Of a stretch of DNA of 64,000 nucleotides, positions 18,023 through 26,102 are shown piece by piece; the first letter of the stretch is position 1, and each line of letters begins with the position of its first letter. The stretch spans positions 2,201,001-2,265,000 of the forward strand of contig NZ_CP045202.1 of the NCBI RefSeq assembly GCF_016864195.1, in the 5' to 3' direction. The notes beneath the pieces are model-generated. The model had not been told where the DNA came from. It ran no database searches and was given only the letters and a program-made list of their open reading frames with translations. The translations under genes were made by a program, and so were the position numbers. This DNA comes from Dechloromonas sp. TW-R-39-2 (GTDB taxonomy: Bacteria; Pseudomonadota; Gammaproteobacteria; Burkholderiales; Rhodocyclaceae).

Positions 18023-18322
18023 ATGCGATTGATAACCTTGCTGATCGCCTTGATGACCACCTTCGGCGCACAGGCCGAAACCCCGAAACTACAGGCTGCC
18101 AAACTACTTCATGACAAATCCTGTACCAGTTGCCACATCCGCATGTATGGTCAGGATGGCAGCAAGATGTACACCCGTGACGGTCGTCTGCTCTCCAATA
18201 AACTGGAGATACAACAACGGGTTGCTTCATGCAATGCCACGGTCAACGCCGGCTGGTTCCCGGAAGAGGAAGAAAGCGTCGCAGACTGGTTAAACAAGCA
18301 CTACTACCGGTTCGACAACTGA
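18023..18322 (+). CDS. Small monohaem cytochrome c
   Basis: The 99-residue protein has a signal peptide ending A-Q-A-E and one haem motif C-T-S-C-H. No clear C-terminal methionine loop of class I cytochromes is seen, and the tail (W-L-N-K-H-Y-Y-R-F) is unlike that of the neighbouring c553. It lies 33 bases after the MBL gene and one base before the thioredoxin-like gene, so a three-gene transcript is likely. The role as electron acceptor in periplasmic sulfur chemistry is inferred from context. Confidence 0.82.
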   Translation: MRLITLLIALMTTFGAQAETPKLQAAKLLHDKSCTSCHIRMYGQDGSKMYTRDGRLLSNKLEIQQRVASCNATVNAGWFPEEEESVADWLNKHYYRFDN

Positions 18323-18323
18323 A

Positions 18324-18851
18324 ATGCTGCAAAAGCCCTGCAAGCCTCGGCACTTCCTGATCTGTTCTTTGTTGTTCTGTTGCCTGACAGCCGGCCTCTG
18401 CTCGGCTTTTGCGCAGGTAACTCAAATCGACAAAGCACATGATCTGCAAAGTGAATCTCGCCTTGCCTACCAAAAAAGAGGGCCACTCATCATTCTGTTC
18501 AGTCGCCAGGACTGCAAGTTTTGCGAGATTGTCAGGCGAGATCACTTGAAACCACTGTTGCAGGACCCCCGTTATAAAAACAGGATTGTCATCCGGCAAA
18601 TAGACCAGGGCAGCGGGATGCCACTGACGGATTTCAACGGTCGATCATCGACTCACGCCACATTTACCCGCCAGGAAAAAATAGGTTTTGTCCCGGTGGT
18701 GGCTTTTTATGGCCCCGGTGGCGAGCCGCTTGCTACACCGATCGTCGGATTGCGTTTGCCCGATTTTTATCAAGGCTATCTTGAAGATGCGATCGACAAA
18801 TCAGCAGACATGCTTGGCGCCATCAGTCGGGATCTGTCCCGAAGCCGCTGA
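18324..18851 (+). CDS. Periplasmic thioredoxin-fold protein (SoxW-like)
   Basis: The 175-residue protein has an N-terminal signal segment (about 10-32, ending A-F-A-Q) and a thioredoxin fold with the redox pair C-K-F-C in S-R-Q-D-C-K-F-C-E-I. A cis-proline candidate is in G-F-V-P-V-V-A-F-Y-G. SoxW and similar proteins keep SoxY or other thiols reduced in the periplasm. One base separates it from the cytochrome gene. The CxxC middle residues differ from the usual G-P or P-H of thioredoxin/DsbA, so its redox direction cannot be assigned. Confidence 0.82.
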   Translation: MLQKPCKPRHFLICSLLFCCLTAGLCSAFAQVTQIDKAHDLQSESRLAYQKRGPLIILFSRQDCKFCEIVRRDHLKPLLQDPRYKNRIVIRQIDQGSGMPLTDFNGRSSTHATFTRQEKIGFVPVVAFYGPGGEPLATPIVGLRLPDFYQGYLEDAIDKSADMLGAISRDLSRSR

Positions 18852-18866
18852 ACAACAGCGCTTTTA
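18843..18866 (+). terminator. Possible short terminator overlapping gene end
   Basis: AGCCGCTG and CAGCGCT form an imperfect stem around AACAA, followed by TTTT. The left arm overlaps the stop codon of the thioredoxin-like gene and the end of the convergent gene. Confidence 0.45.
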
Positions 18867-19715
18867 CCCTCCAAAAGCCCGAACGAGCTTCATCGTCTTC
18901 CTCAATTCATCGTAGTCGCTATCGTTGCTTGGCAAAAAACCATTGCGGTCAATGTATTCCAAGGCTGCTCCTTTCATCGAAAAAAGGGTAGACCGCAATG
19001 CCTTGACGACCTCGCGATCCAGCTCCCCCCGTGCAACCCAGGCCTGGGTTGGCGATGGAAAGCGGACGAGTTCGCGCAATCCCTTGTCGACCGCATATTT
19101 TTGAAAGGTTCGCTCATTGGTTGCACCAGCATCGAACGCACCCGCTGCAACGGCAAAAACCACTTTGTCGTGACGCCCCAAATAATCATGGGAGGCCAGA
19201 TCACGAATGGTCAAGCCCGCCTTGACCAGTTCGGCCTGAGGTAAATAACGCCCAGTCGTTGATGTTGGATCGCCAAAAGCAAATTTTTTGCCTCGCAAAT
19301 CGGCAATCGAATGAATGTTTGAAGTATTCGACACAACGATGACACCAGAAAACGCTTTGTCTCCGCCATGGCCTTCGCATGCCAACAAGATCAGTTTTGG
19401 CGCTTTCTGTTTTGCCAGGACGTAATTGACCGGCCCCAGACGGGAAAAATCAACCTCGCCCAGATGCAGGGCCTGAATCGCCTCATCGTACGTCGGGTAA
19501 ATCCGTACTTCGACCTTCGCAGTCACGCCCCTCTCCCGCAAGCCACGCTCGACCTCCTTCTGGAACGGCTCCATTTTGCGCAACTCCTCCGACGGACGCT
19601 CCGTAGCGTAGCTGGCAAAACGCAGCACAAATTCAGCTGCAGTTGCAGGCACTGCCGTCAGGCAAAAAAGTAAGGCCAGGACTGCATCAATTCGTCGGAA
19701 AGCCTGGGTGATCAT
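18864..19715 (-). CDS. Orphan PhnD-like periplasmic binding protein
   Basis: The 283-residue protein has a signal peptide (about 1-27) and the phosphate/phosphite/phosphonate binding fold: F-G-D-P-T-S-T-T-G-R-Y-L-P and G-A-F-D-A-G-A-T-N are close to the PhnD substrate loop. No ABC permease or ATPase gene lies nearby. Its start overlaps the stop of the upstream gene (ATGA), so the two are translationally coupled. Such orphan PhnD-like proteins often feed signals to histidine kinases or bind oxyanions; the ligand here is unknown. A longer open frame to 19850 is rejected because it hides the signal peptide. Confidence 0.82.
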   Translation of the reverse strand: MITQAFRRIDAVLALLFCLTAVPATAAEFVLRFASYATERPSEELRKMEPFQKEVERGLRERGVTAKVEVRIYPTYDEAIQALHLGEVDFSRLGPVNYVLAKQKAPKLILLACEGHGGDKAFSGVIVVSNTSNIHSIADLRGKKFAFGDPTSTTGRYLPQAELVKAGLTIRDLASHDYLGRHDKVVFAVAAGAFDAGATNERTFQKYAVDKGLRELVRFPSPTQAWVARGELDREVVKALRSTLFSMKGAALEYIDRNGFLPSNDSDYDELRKTMKLVRAFGG

Positions 19716-20566
19716 GCTTCGACCAGCATGATGGGCCGTGATGAAACCGGATCGTCGTAGAAAAATATCGGCGGCACAGCTTGGAAAATGCCGGACTGTT
19801 GCAGTGCGAGATAAAGCGTAGAAGCCTGCTTGAGAAGCTTGTAATCCCAATTACCCTGCATTGTTTTTTCGACCTTGAAGGATAGTTCCGACTCCAGTAA
19901 CTTGCTGCTGTTGTGTTGCCAGCGATTAACCAGCATCCAGGAGGTCAGATCCGCACCGCCCCACGCTGTACGCATGTCATCAAAGACAAACTCATCCCAA
20001 TGGGAAACTTCTTCGAGTTTGGTTTGTGGCGAGGCTATCTGAGCAAGTGCTGGAAAATAATCGGCAAAGAACCCCATTTTTTTGACGTTCGTCTGACGTC
20101 CTTTAAGAAACAGCGAGCCGGATGCACAGTATTTCAGGTTGCTGAAATGCAGATCCTGCTCAAGCTTGAATTTTGTCGCGTGCTTTTTGTATTGGGCAGC
20201 CGCCACAAGGTTCGGAAAGCAGGCGGAATGCTTGGGCTTGTCGAATAACAGCTCAGGGACAAATTGATGTTGCTTGCACTTGAGCTTGGTCTGTTGGTCA
20301 GTCGCTTCAATGGCCAGCGTCAGATTCTGCTGCTTAAATGCTTTCCCTGCCGTATCGAAACGGATACCCTCGCGCAGCCAGGAAGTTTCATTGAACGCCA
20401 GGGTGGTTTCCCCTCCCCTCGCCAGGCGAAGTACACACTCGGCAATCACCTGAGTCACCCGCATGAATATTTCACGATCCGTCACACCGGGAACACCCTC
20501 TGTCCCAGACCACAGAACCTTCAATTGAAATTCTTTACTTTCCTGCAAAGCAAGCTTGTCGGCCAT
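19712..20566 (-). CDS. Unrecognised cytoplasmic protein coupled to PhnD-like gene
   Basis: The 284-residue protein has no signal peptide or membrane segment. I do not recognise it with certainty. The N-terminal E-F-Q-L-K, then R-F-D-T-A-G-K-A-F and alternating strands ending T-K-L-K-C-K-Q recall the start of CYTH triphosphate tunnel enzymes, whose ExExK would here be ExQxK. This is only a resemblance. Several cysteines are scattered. Its stop overlaps the ATG of the PhnD-like gene. ATG at 20566 was chosen over a TTG six bases earlier. Confidence 0.75.
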   Translation of the reverse strand: MADKLALQESKEFQLKVLWSGTEGVPGVTDREIFMRVTQVIAECVLRLARGGETTLAFNETSWLREGIRFDTAGKAFKQQNLTLAIEATDQQTKLKCKQHQFVPELLFDKPKHSACFPNLVAAAQYKKHATKFKLEQDLHFSNLKYCASGSLFLKGRQTNVKKMGFFADYFPALAQIASPQTKLEEVSHWDEFVFDDMRTAWGGADLTSWMLVNRWQHNSSKLLESELSFKVEKTMQGNWDYKLLKQASTLYLALQQSGIFQAVPPIFFYDDPVSSRPIMLVEA

Positions 20567-20639
20567 GAGCAACTCGATTTGATAAATGCATAAGTGCTTC
20601 CACGTTAGACAAACAGGCTGGCATGGTCAAGATCGATTT

Positions 20640-20777
20640 ATGAAATCGTCAAATGAAAGACACCGTCGTTTGAACATCGACAGCACCGACTTGGCGGTCG
20701 ATCGGATGCACGCTCTTTTGCACTGGATGGTGAACGGCAATCCATTGGAAGCCAGTCAAACGCGGCCCCTTGCATGA
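20640..20777 (+). CDS. Possible 45-residue protein coupled to the GIY-YIG gene
   Basis: The frame from ATG 20640 ends in a TGA that overlaps the ATG of the next gene (ATGA), the usual sign of coupling. The product is basic at the N-terminus and contains a short hydrophobic stretch (H-A-L-L-H-W-M-V). No family is recognised and the ribosome site is weak, so it may be chance. Confidence 0.4.
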   Translation: MKSSNERHRRLNIDSTDLAVDRMHALLHWMVNGNPLEASQTRPLA

Positions 20778-21046
20778 AAGCTGCCAAGCCCTGGTTTCTC
20801 TACTTGATCGAATGTGTCGATGGCAGTATCTACACGGGAATTACCGTTGATATTGCTGCACGGTACGCTGCGCATGCACAAGGAAAAGGGGCTCGCTATA
20901 CACGTGCGCACCCGCCGCTCAGACTCCTCGGCTACGAATCACACCCGGACCGCTCATCCGCATCGAAAGCGGAATACCGGATCAAGAAACTCTCGGCGAC
21001 AGAGAAGCGTAAATACGCAGATCGACTGACGTTGCCAGCCGATTGA
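20774..21046 (+). CDS. GIY-YIG nuclease-domain protein (UPF0213/YhbQ-like)
   Basis: The 90-residue protein consists of a single GIY-YIG domain: L-I-E-C-V-D-G-S-I-Y-T-G-I-T, with the conserved arginine in A-A-R-Y-A-A-H, and K-A-E-Y-R-I-K-K-L with the catalytic glutamate. YhbQ-like proteins are small DNA nucleases of uncertain role in repair. Length is typical. It overlaps the preceding small frame by four bases. Confidence 0.88.
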   Translation: MKAAKPWFLYLIECVDGSIYTGITVDIAARYAAHAQGKGARYTRAHPPLRLLGYESHPDRSSASKAEYRIKKLSATEKRKYADRLTLPAD

Positions 21047-21090
21047 TTTTCCCTTCTACGGGAAGTTGACCGCAGCAAAGCCTGTGCGGC

Positions 21091-21549
21091 TCAGTTCAAG
21101 TCCTCATCCTTGACGGTCGGCAAGCGAAGCACCGGAATTCCCTCATCACGCAAAGCTTCGCACTCATCCTCGGTAGCCTGACCGCGAATTGCACGTTCAG
21201 GAGCTTCGTTGTAATGGATTTTTCGCGCCTCTTCAGCAAAAGCCGTCCCGACATTCTCGCTCTCGGCAGCCATGGCTTGAACAAGTTGCTGATACAAGGC
21301 CATGGCCTGCGCACCGGCAGGCATCATCGCGGAGCTTGGCGCACTCTTGGGCGAAGAAACAGGTGCTTCGACCGGCGTGGAACGATGCGTCGCTATTGCA
21401 ACAGCCGATGGCAGGCGGCGTACATCGTGGCTATCGCAGCAAGGACAGGTCACCAGTCGGCGATTTTGTTGCGAAACAAAATCATCGGCACTTTGAAACC
21501 ACCCCTCGAAACGATGGTCGTTGGAACAGCTCAAATCGTAAATAATCAT
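21091..21549 (-). CDS. DUF1178 family protein
   Basis: The 152-residue protein starts with the typical M-I-I-Y-D-L-S-C and H-R-F-E-G-W-F of DUF1178 and has a C-P-C-C zinc-ribbon-like pair around residue 36, so an N-terminal metal-binding knuckle is likely. The middle (T-P-V-E-A-P-V-S-S-P) is a low-complexity linker. The function of the family is unknown. It stands alone between the GIY-YIG gene and dgt. Confidence 0.85.
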   Translation of the reverse strand: MIIYDLSCSNDHRFEGWFQSADDFVSQQNRRLVTCPCCDSHDVRRLPSAVAIATHRSTPVEAPVSSPKSAPSSAMMPAGAQAMALYQQLVQAMAAESENVGTAFAEEARKIHYNEAPERAIRGQATEDECEALRDEGIPVLRLPTVKDEDLN

Positions 21550-21610
21550 GTGGTCGGCAGTTAAATCGGGAGTTCAGGCGCTCTCCGGGGCAAACATCAT
21601 GCACCGCAAA

Positions 21611-21636
21611 GGCCCCCACCTTCAGGCGGGGGGCGC
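21611..21636 (-). terminator. Likely terminator of dgt
   Basis: A GC-rich hairpin with a TTCA loop (CCCCC paired with GGGGG, one internal mismatch) lies 26 bases beyond the dgt stop. On the minus strand it is followed by CCTTT, a weak T-run. Confidence 0.5.
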
Positions 21637-21661
21637 GATCATAGCACTCATGCTCCGAGAT

Positions 21662-23005
21662 TCAGCTGGGCAGCGCAAAGCCCTTCAATTTCCGGTACAT
21701 GTCGACCGCATACGAATCGGTCATGCCGGCCACAAAATCGGCAACTTGCAGCAGACGGACATACGGGTCTGCATCCGGCTCGCCACCGTGCCCCAGGAAC
21801 TGGGCCGGCAGGAGTTTAAGAAGCATTCGTTCGCGCGTGGTAAATCGGGCATGCCCGGCCTTCGCCTCTACCGCATTGCTGAACAAGCCAAGCAAGGCAC
21901 CCAGCACTTCAAAACCAGCCGTTTCAATTTCCAGCGCAGGTCGCGCGGTATAAATGGTTTCCTTGGCCAGCTTCAGCACGGCCTGAAGCGGAATGGCGAT
22001 CGGGGATTGCTCAAGCAATTCATCATCAAACCGACCATTCAGGATAGCCTCCTCATTTTCAAGGAACACAGCGGCCGCACTGTCGAGCAAGCGACCAATC
22101 GCCTTGGCACGCAAATACTCAAGCCTTTCTTTCGGGTCATGCAAGCGATCCATCCGGCCACCGCTGACCGAGTTACCTGCCAGATCGGCCAGCAAGCACT
22201 CGGCATCGCGATAAGGCACGAAACCAAGCTTGGCAGCATCCTCAAGATCGACAATCAGGTAACAGGTATCGTCAGCCACTTCGACAAGGAAAGCCAGGGG
22301 ATGGCGCCGCCAGGCTTGTCCTGGAATTCGCTCAACCAGCCCCGTCGACCGCGCAACGCCTTCAAAAGCAGCCGCATCCTGTTGGAAAAAGCCGAATTTC
22401 TTGCTGCTTTTCCCATCCAGCGATGTTTCAAGATGTGATGGCCGTGGATATTTGGTAAATGTCGCCAGAACCGCACTCGTCAACTGCAACCCCGGGTTCG
22501 CCGGGTTCTGAAGACGGGTCACGATCCGGAACCCCTGCGCATTACCTTCATAAAGCTCGAAATCAGCGCGCTGGGCAGGCGTAAAAGGATGGCGCTCAAG
22601 CAACCCGGAGGTTCGAAACCACTCGCGGATGGCGTCTTCGCCGGCATGGCCAAAAGGCGGATTACCAATATCGTGCGCCAGACAAGCGGCGGCAACAATC
22701 GCCCCGAAGTCGCCTGATTCGACATGCTGCAGGCCATGCCGGGCGATGATCTCGCGACCAACCACAGCCCCCAGCGAACGCCCGACACAACTGGCTTCAA
22801 GGCTGTGCGTCAGCCGGGTCCGGACATAATCGCTCTTGGACAGCGGAAAAACCTGCGTCTTGTCCTTCATGCGCCGGAAGGCCGAGGTAAAGACGATGCG
22901 ATCATAATCCTGCTGAAACGGGGTACGCTCAGGCGTTCCAGGTGCTTTTCCAGCCCCTGGACGATCAGCAGACAAAAGTTTTTCCCAGATTTTTCTTTGG
23001 CTCAT
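21662..23005 (-). CDS. dgt: Deoxyguanosinetriphosphate triphosphohydrolase-like protein
   Basis: The 447-residue HD-domain protein has T-R-L-T-H-S-L-E and A-H-D-I-G-N-P-P-F-G-H-A-G-E as the metal-binding HD motifs. Dgt hydrolyses dGTP to deoxyguanosine and tripolyphosphate and tunes dNTP pools. The length and motifs fit the type 2 dGTPase-like subgroup. The adjacent thioesterase gene lies 21 bases upstream in the same direction, so they may share a transcript. Confidence 0.92.
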   Translation of the reverse strand: MSQRKIWEKLLSADRPGAGKAPGTPERTPFQQDYDRIVFTSAFRRMKDKTQVFPLSKSDYVRTRLTHSLEASCVGRSLGAVVGREIIARHGLQHVESGDFGAIVAAACLAHDIGNPPFGHAGEDAIREWFRTSGLLERHPFTPAQRADFELYEGNAQGFRIVTRLQNPANPGLQLTSAVLATFTKYPRPSHLETSLDGKSSKKFGFFQQDAAAFEGVARSTGLVERIPGQAWRRHPLAFLVEVADDTCYLIVDLEDAAKLGFVPYRDAECLLADLAGNSVSGGRMDRLHDPKERLEYLRAKAIGRLLDSAAAVFLENEEAILNGRFDDELLEQSPIAIPLQAVLKLAKETIYTARPALEIETAGFEVLGALLGLFSNAVEAKAGHARFTTRERMLLKLLPAQFLGHGGEPDADPYVRLLQVADFVAGMTDSYAVDMYRKLKGFALPS

Positions 23006-23026
23006 GAGCGCCAGTTTACCTGAGCT

Positions 23027-23437
23027 TCAGGCTGCTTCGATCACCGCTCTGACATGATCCGGAATCGGCGCCGATTTGCCGGTTTGCGTATCCATCCAGA
23101 CGACCTTGGCAGCCCCTTCGGCATACAGGGTTTCATTGCCTTCGAGTCGCATCTCGACATAAGTCTGGACGCTGGATCGCCCCGGTACGCCAACAAAGGT
23201 ACGAACCTCGACCATGCCCGGATAATTCAGCGGCACAAGGAAGGTACAGCTGGCATTGATAATGACTGGCCCCAACCCACCTGGACGTACTTCGACCTTC
23301 AAATCTTCCAGCCACTCGACCCGGGCTTGCTCCATGTAACGAAAATAGACCGTGTTGTTAACGTGCCCGTAAGCATCCATGTCGCCCCAGCGAATTGGCA
23401 TTTTCGTGACGTGAATAAGTTTCTTGCTGTGTTCCAT
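23027..23437 (-). CDS. Acyl-CoA thioesterase of the 4HBT hot-dog family
   Basis: The 136-residue single hot-dog domain protein has the 4HBT signature R-W-G-D-M-D-A-Y-G-H-V-N-N-T-V-Y-F-R-Y, where the aspartate is catalytic. Such proteins (YbgC, FadM-like) hydrolyse acyl-CoA thioesters. It diverges from the ETF-QO gene, which also belongs to acyl-CoA oxidation, suggesting a common setting in fatty-acid turnover. Confidence 0.88.
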   Translation of the reverse strand: MEHSKKLIHVTKMPIRWGDMDAYGHVNNTVYFRYMEQARVEWLEDLKVEVRPGGLGPVIINASCTFLVPLNYPGMVEVRTFVGVPGRSSVQTYVEMRLEGNETLYAEGAAKVVWMDTQTGKSAPIPDHVRAVIEAA

Positions 23438-23475
23438 ATCCTTGATAATTCGAAGGGGTTGATCTAAGTTATTCC

Positions 23476-23489
23476 ATACTGTACCGTAT
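23476..23489. promoter_or_regulatory. Near-palindromic candidate operator
   Basis: ATACTGTACCGTAT is symmetric at 12 of 14 positions and lies between the divergent thioesterase and ETF-QO genes. Its position would suit a regulator of fatty-acid oxidation genes, but it does not match any operator I can name. Confidence 0.4.
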
Positions 23490-23526
23490 TGTTTACAACG
23501 TCACAATATAAAACCAAGGAGACATC

Positions 23527-25173
23527 ATGGAACGCGAAGCCATGGAATTTGACGCCGTCGTCGTTGGCGGCGGCCCGGCCGGGCTGGCCTCGGCCATTCG
23601 ACTCAAACAGCTTGCCGCCGAAAAAGGACAGGAAATTTCGGTCTGCCTGATCGAGAAAGGCGCAGAAATTGGCGCCCACATTCTCTCCGGCGCTGTCATG
23701 GATCCCCGGGCACTGACCGAACTATTTCCCAACTGGAAAGAAGATGGTGCGCCCCTCAATGCCCCCGTCAGCGAAGACCGTTTCTTCATTCTTTCAGAAA
23801 CAGGCTCAACCAAGGTTCCGAACAGTCTATTGCCCAAATGTTTCCACAACGAAGGCAATTACGTCATTTCACTGGGCAACGTCTGTCGGTGGCTAGGCGA
23901 GCAGGCAGAAGCACTGGGTGTCGAAATCTATCCGGGGTTTGCCGGTTCGGAAGTCCTGTTCAACGATGATGGCTCGGTCAAGGGCGTGGCGACAGGCGAC
24001 ATGGGCCGTTTGCACGATGGCTCCGAAGGCCCCAATTTTCAGATGGGTATGGAGCTCCACGGCAAATACACCTTTTTTGCCGAAGGCTGCCGCGGCCACC
24101 TGGGTAAACAACTCGAAGAAAAATTCAATCTGCGCGATGGCGTAGATCCACAAACCTACGGCATCGGTCTCAAAGAACTCTGGGAAATCAAGCCCGAGCA
24201 ACACCAACTCGGCCTGGTCGTCCATAGCGGAGGCTGGCCGATGCAGCCTGATACCTACGGTGGCGGTTTTCTTTATCACCTTGAAGGCAACCAGGTTGCC
24301 GTGGGCTTTGTCGTCGGCCTGGGCTACAGCAATCCGCATCTTTCACCCTACGAAGAATTCCAGCGCTTCAAGACACACCCTGAGATCCGCAAGTTTCTTG
24401 AGGGAGGCAAACGCGTCGCCTATGGCGCACGGGCGCTTACCGCTGGTGGCATCCAGTCTCTGCCCAAGCTTGCCTTCCCGGGCGGCGTCCTGGTTGGCGA
24501 TGATGCAGGCTTCCTCAATGCAGCACGCATCAAGGGCTCGCACTGCGCCATCAAGTCCGGCATGCTCGCAGCCGAAGCCTGCTTCGAAGCGCTGAGCACC
24601 GAGCGGCAACACGATGAACTGGCGGCCTATCCAAGCGCCTTCAAGAACAGCTGGCTGCACGAAGAATTGCATCAGGCCCGCAATTTCAAGCCATGGATGA
24701 GCAAGGGCCTGAAACTGGGTTCAATCATGTTCGGCATCGACCAATTGATTCTCGGCGGCAAGGCACCATGGACGCTGCGCAACACGACACCTGATCACGC
24801 CAAACTCAAGCCAGCGTCTGAATGCGAGCCGATCAGCTATCCGAAACCGGATGGCGTACTGACCTTCGATCGCCTGTCCTCGGTTTTCCTGTCGAGCACG
24901 AATCACGAGGAAGACCAGCCTTGCCACTTGCAGCTCAAGGATGCCAGTGTGCCGATTAGCATTAACCTGGCGCGCTATGACGCCCCGGAACAGCGTTTCT
25001 GTCCGGCAGGCGTTTATGAAATCCTGCGTGACGAGTCGGGTAACAACGCGCGATTGCAGATTAATGCCCAAAATTGTGTGCATTGCAAAACCTGCGACAT
25101 CAAGGATCCGACACAAAATATTAACTGGGTGGTGCCACAAGGTGGCGAAGGACCAACCTATCCGAACATGTGA
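23527..25173 (+). CDS. Electron transfer flavoprotein-ubiquinone oxidoreductase
   Basis: The 548-residue protein has an N-terminal FAD site (V-V-V-G-G-G-P-A-G-L-A), a membrane-associating quinone-binding middle region and a C-terminal 4Fe-4S ferredoxin-like domain (C-P-A-G-V-Y-E and C-V-H-C-K-T-C-D-I-K-D). ETF-QO passes electrons from reduced ETF, produced in beta-oxidation and amino-acid breakdown, to ubiquinone at the inner membrane. AAGGAG lies five bases before the ATG. All four cluster cysteines are present. Confidence 0.96.
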   Translation: MEREAMEFDAVVVGGGPAGLASAIRLKQLAAEKGQEISVCLIEKGAEIGAHILSGAVMDPRALTELFPNWKEDGAPLNAPVSEDRFFILSETGSTKVPNSLLPKCFHNEGNYVISLGNVCRWLGEQAEALGVEIYPGFAGSEVLFNDDGSVKGVATGDMGRLHDGSEGPNFQMGMELHGKYTFFAEGCRGHLGKQLEEKFNLRDGVDPQTYGIGLKELWEIKPEQHQLGLVVHSGGWPMQPDTYGGGFLYHLEGNQVAVGFVVGLGYSNPHLSPYEEFQRFKTHPEIRKFLEGGKRVAYGARALTAGGIQSLPKLAFPGGVLVGDDAGFLNAARIKGSHCAIKSGMLAAEACFEALSTERQHDELAAYPSAFKNSWLHEELHQARNFKPWMSKGLKLGSIMFGIDQLILGGKAPWTLRNTTPDHAKLKPASECEPISYPKPDGVLTFDRLSSVFLSSTNHEEDQPCHLQLKDASVPISINLARYDAPEQRFCPAGVYEILRDESGNNARLQINAQNCVHCKTCDIKDPTQNINWVVPQGGEGPTYPNM

Positions 25174-25178
25174 TGCTT

Positions 25179-25184
25179 TATAAT
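25179..25184 (+). promoter_or_regulatory. Possible -10 box of fabI
   Basis: TATAAT lies 33 bases before the fabI start, just after the ETF-QO stop. No good -35 hexamer is seen 16-18 bases upstream. Confidence 0.35.
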
Positions 25185-25216
25185 CCTGAGGCTAAACCCC
25201 TTAGGGAGAACAATAT

Positions 25217-26014
25217 ATGGGCTTTCTCGCCGACAAAAAAATTCTGATCACCGGTCTGCTTTCCAAGCACTCCATTGCCTACGGCATTGCCAAGGCCTGC
25301 CATCGTGAAGGCGCTCAACTTGCCTTCACGTACCAGAACGAGCGTTTTGAAGACCGCATCAAAAAATTTGCTGCCGAATTCGGTAGCGACATCACCATTC
25401 CGGTCGACGTCAGCAGCGATGAGCAGATCAACAATCTGTTCACCGAACTGGCCAAACGCTGGGATGGTCTGGATGGCCTGGTTCACTCCATCGCCTACGC
25501 ACCGACTGAAGCCATTGAAGGTGACTTCCTTGAGGGCATCACACGTGACGCCTTCCGTATCGCCCACGAAATTTCTTCGTACAGCTATCCGGCCTTGGTC
25601 AAGGCAGCACGTCCGATGATGCAAGGTCGCAAGAGCGCCGCGCTGGCCCTCTCCTACCTTGGCGCCGAACGCACCATGCCGAACTACAACACCATGGGTC
25701 TGGCCAAGGCCAGCCTGGAAGCTGCAACACGCTACCTGGCTTTCTGCCTCGGCCCTGAAGGCATTCGTGCCAACGCCATTTCGGCCGGCCCGATCAAGAC
25801 CCTGGCTGCCTCCGGCATTGGTAACTTTGGTAAGCTGCTGGCTTACAACTCCCACAATGCCCCGTTGCGCCGCAACGTGACCATCGAGGAAGTTGGCAAC
25901 GCCGCCGCCTTCATGCTGTCCGATCTGGCCAGCGGTGTTACCGGTGAAATCATGTACGTCGATGGCGGCATGAATACGGTTGCCCTCGGCAACGCCGACC
26001 CCTTGCCCGCCTAA
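25217..26014 (+). CDS. fabI: Enoyl-ACP reductase (NADH) FabI
   Basis: The 265-residue short-chain dehydrogenase has the divergent FabI nucleotide site ([15 protein letters not shown]) and the catalytic Y-x6-K in [10 protein letters not shown]. FabI reduces enoyl-ACP in the last step of each fatty-acid elongation cycle and is the target of triclosan. AGGGAG precedes the ATG. Two stem-loops follow the gene. Confidence 0.97.
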   Translation: MGFLADKKILITGLLSKHSIAYGIAKACHREGAQLAFTYQNERFEDRIKKFAAEFGSDITIPVDVSSDEQINNLFTELAKRWDGLDGLVHSIAYAPTEAIEGDFLEGITRDAFRIAHEISSYSYPALVKAARPMMQGRKSAALALSYLGAERTMPNYNTMGLAKASLEAATRYLAFCLGPEGIRANAISAGPIKTLAASGIGNFGKLLAYNSHNAPLRRNVTIEEVGNAAAFMLSDLASGVTGEIMYVDGGMNTVALGNADPLPA

Positions 26015-26033
26015 GCTTTCGATACCGAGAGAT

Positions 26034-26083
26034 TTCGCGGTCTACGCGAAAAAGCCGACCAAAACAACGGGTCGGCTTTTTTT
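26034..26083 (+). terminator. Tandem stem-loop terminator after fabI
   Basis: TTCGCG/CGCGAA (26034-26050) is followed immediately by AAAGCCGACC paired with GGTCGGCTTT (26051-26079) and a T-run. The second hairpin is a canonical rho-independent terminator; it may also serve the convergent exporter gene. Confidence 0.88.
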
Positions 26084-26102
26084 CATCCTGCTTTTCTGTC
26101 AC

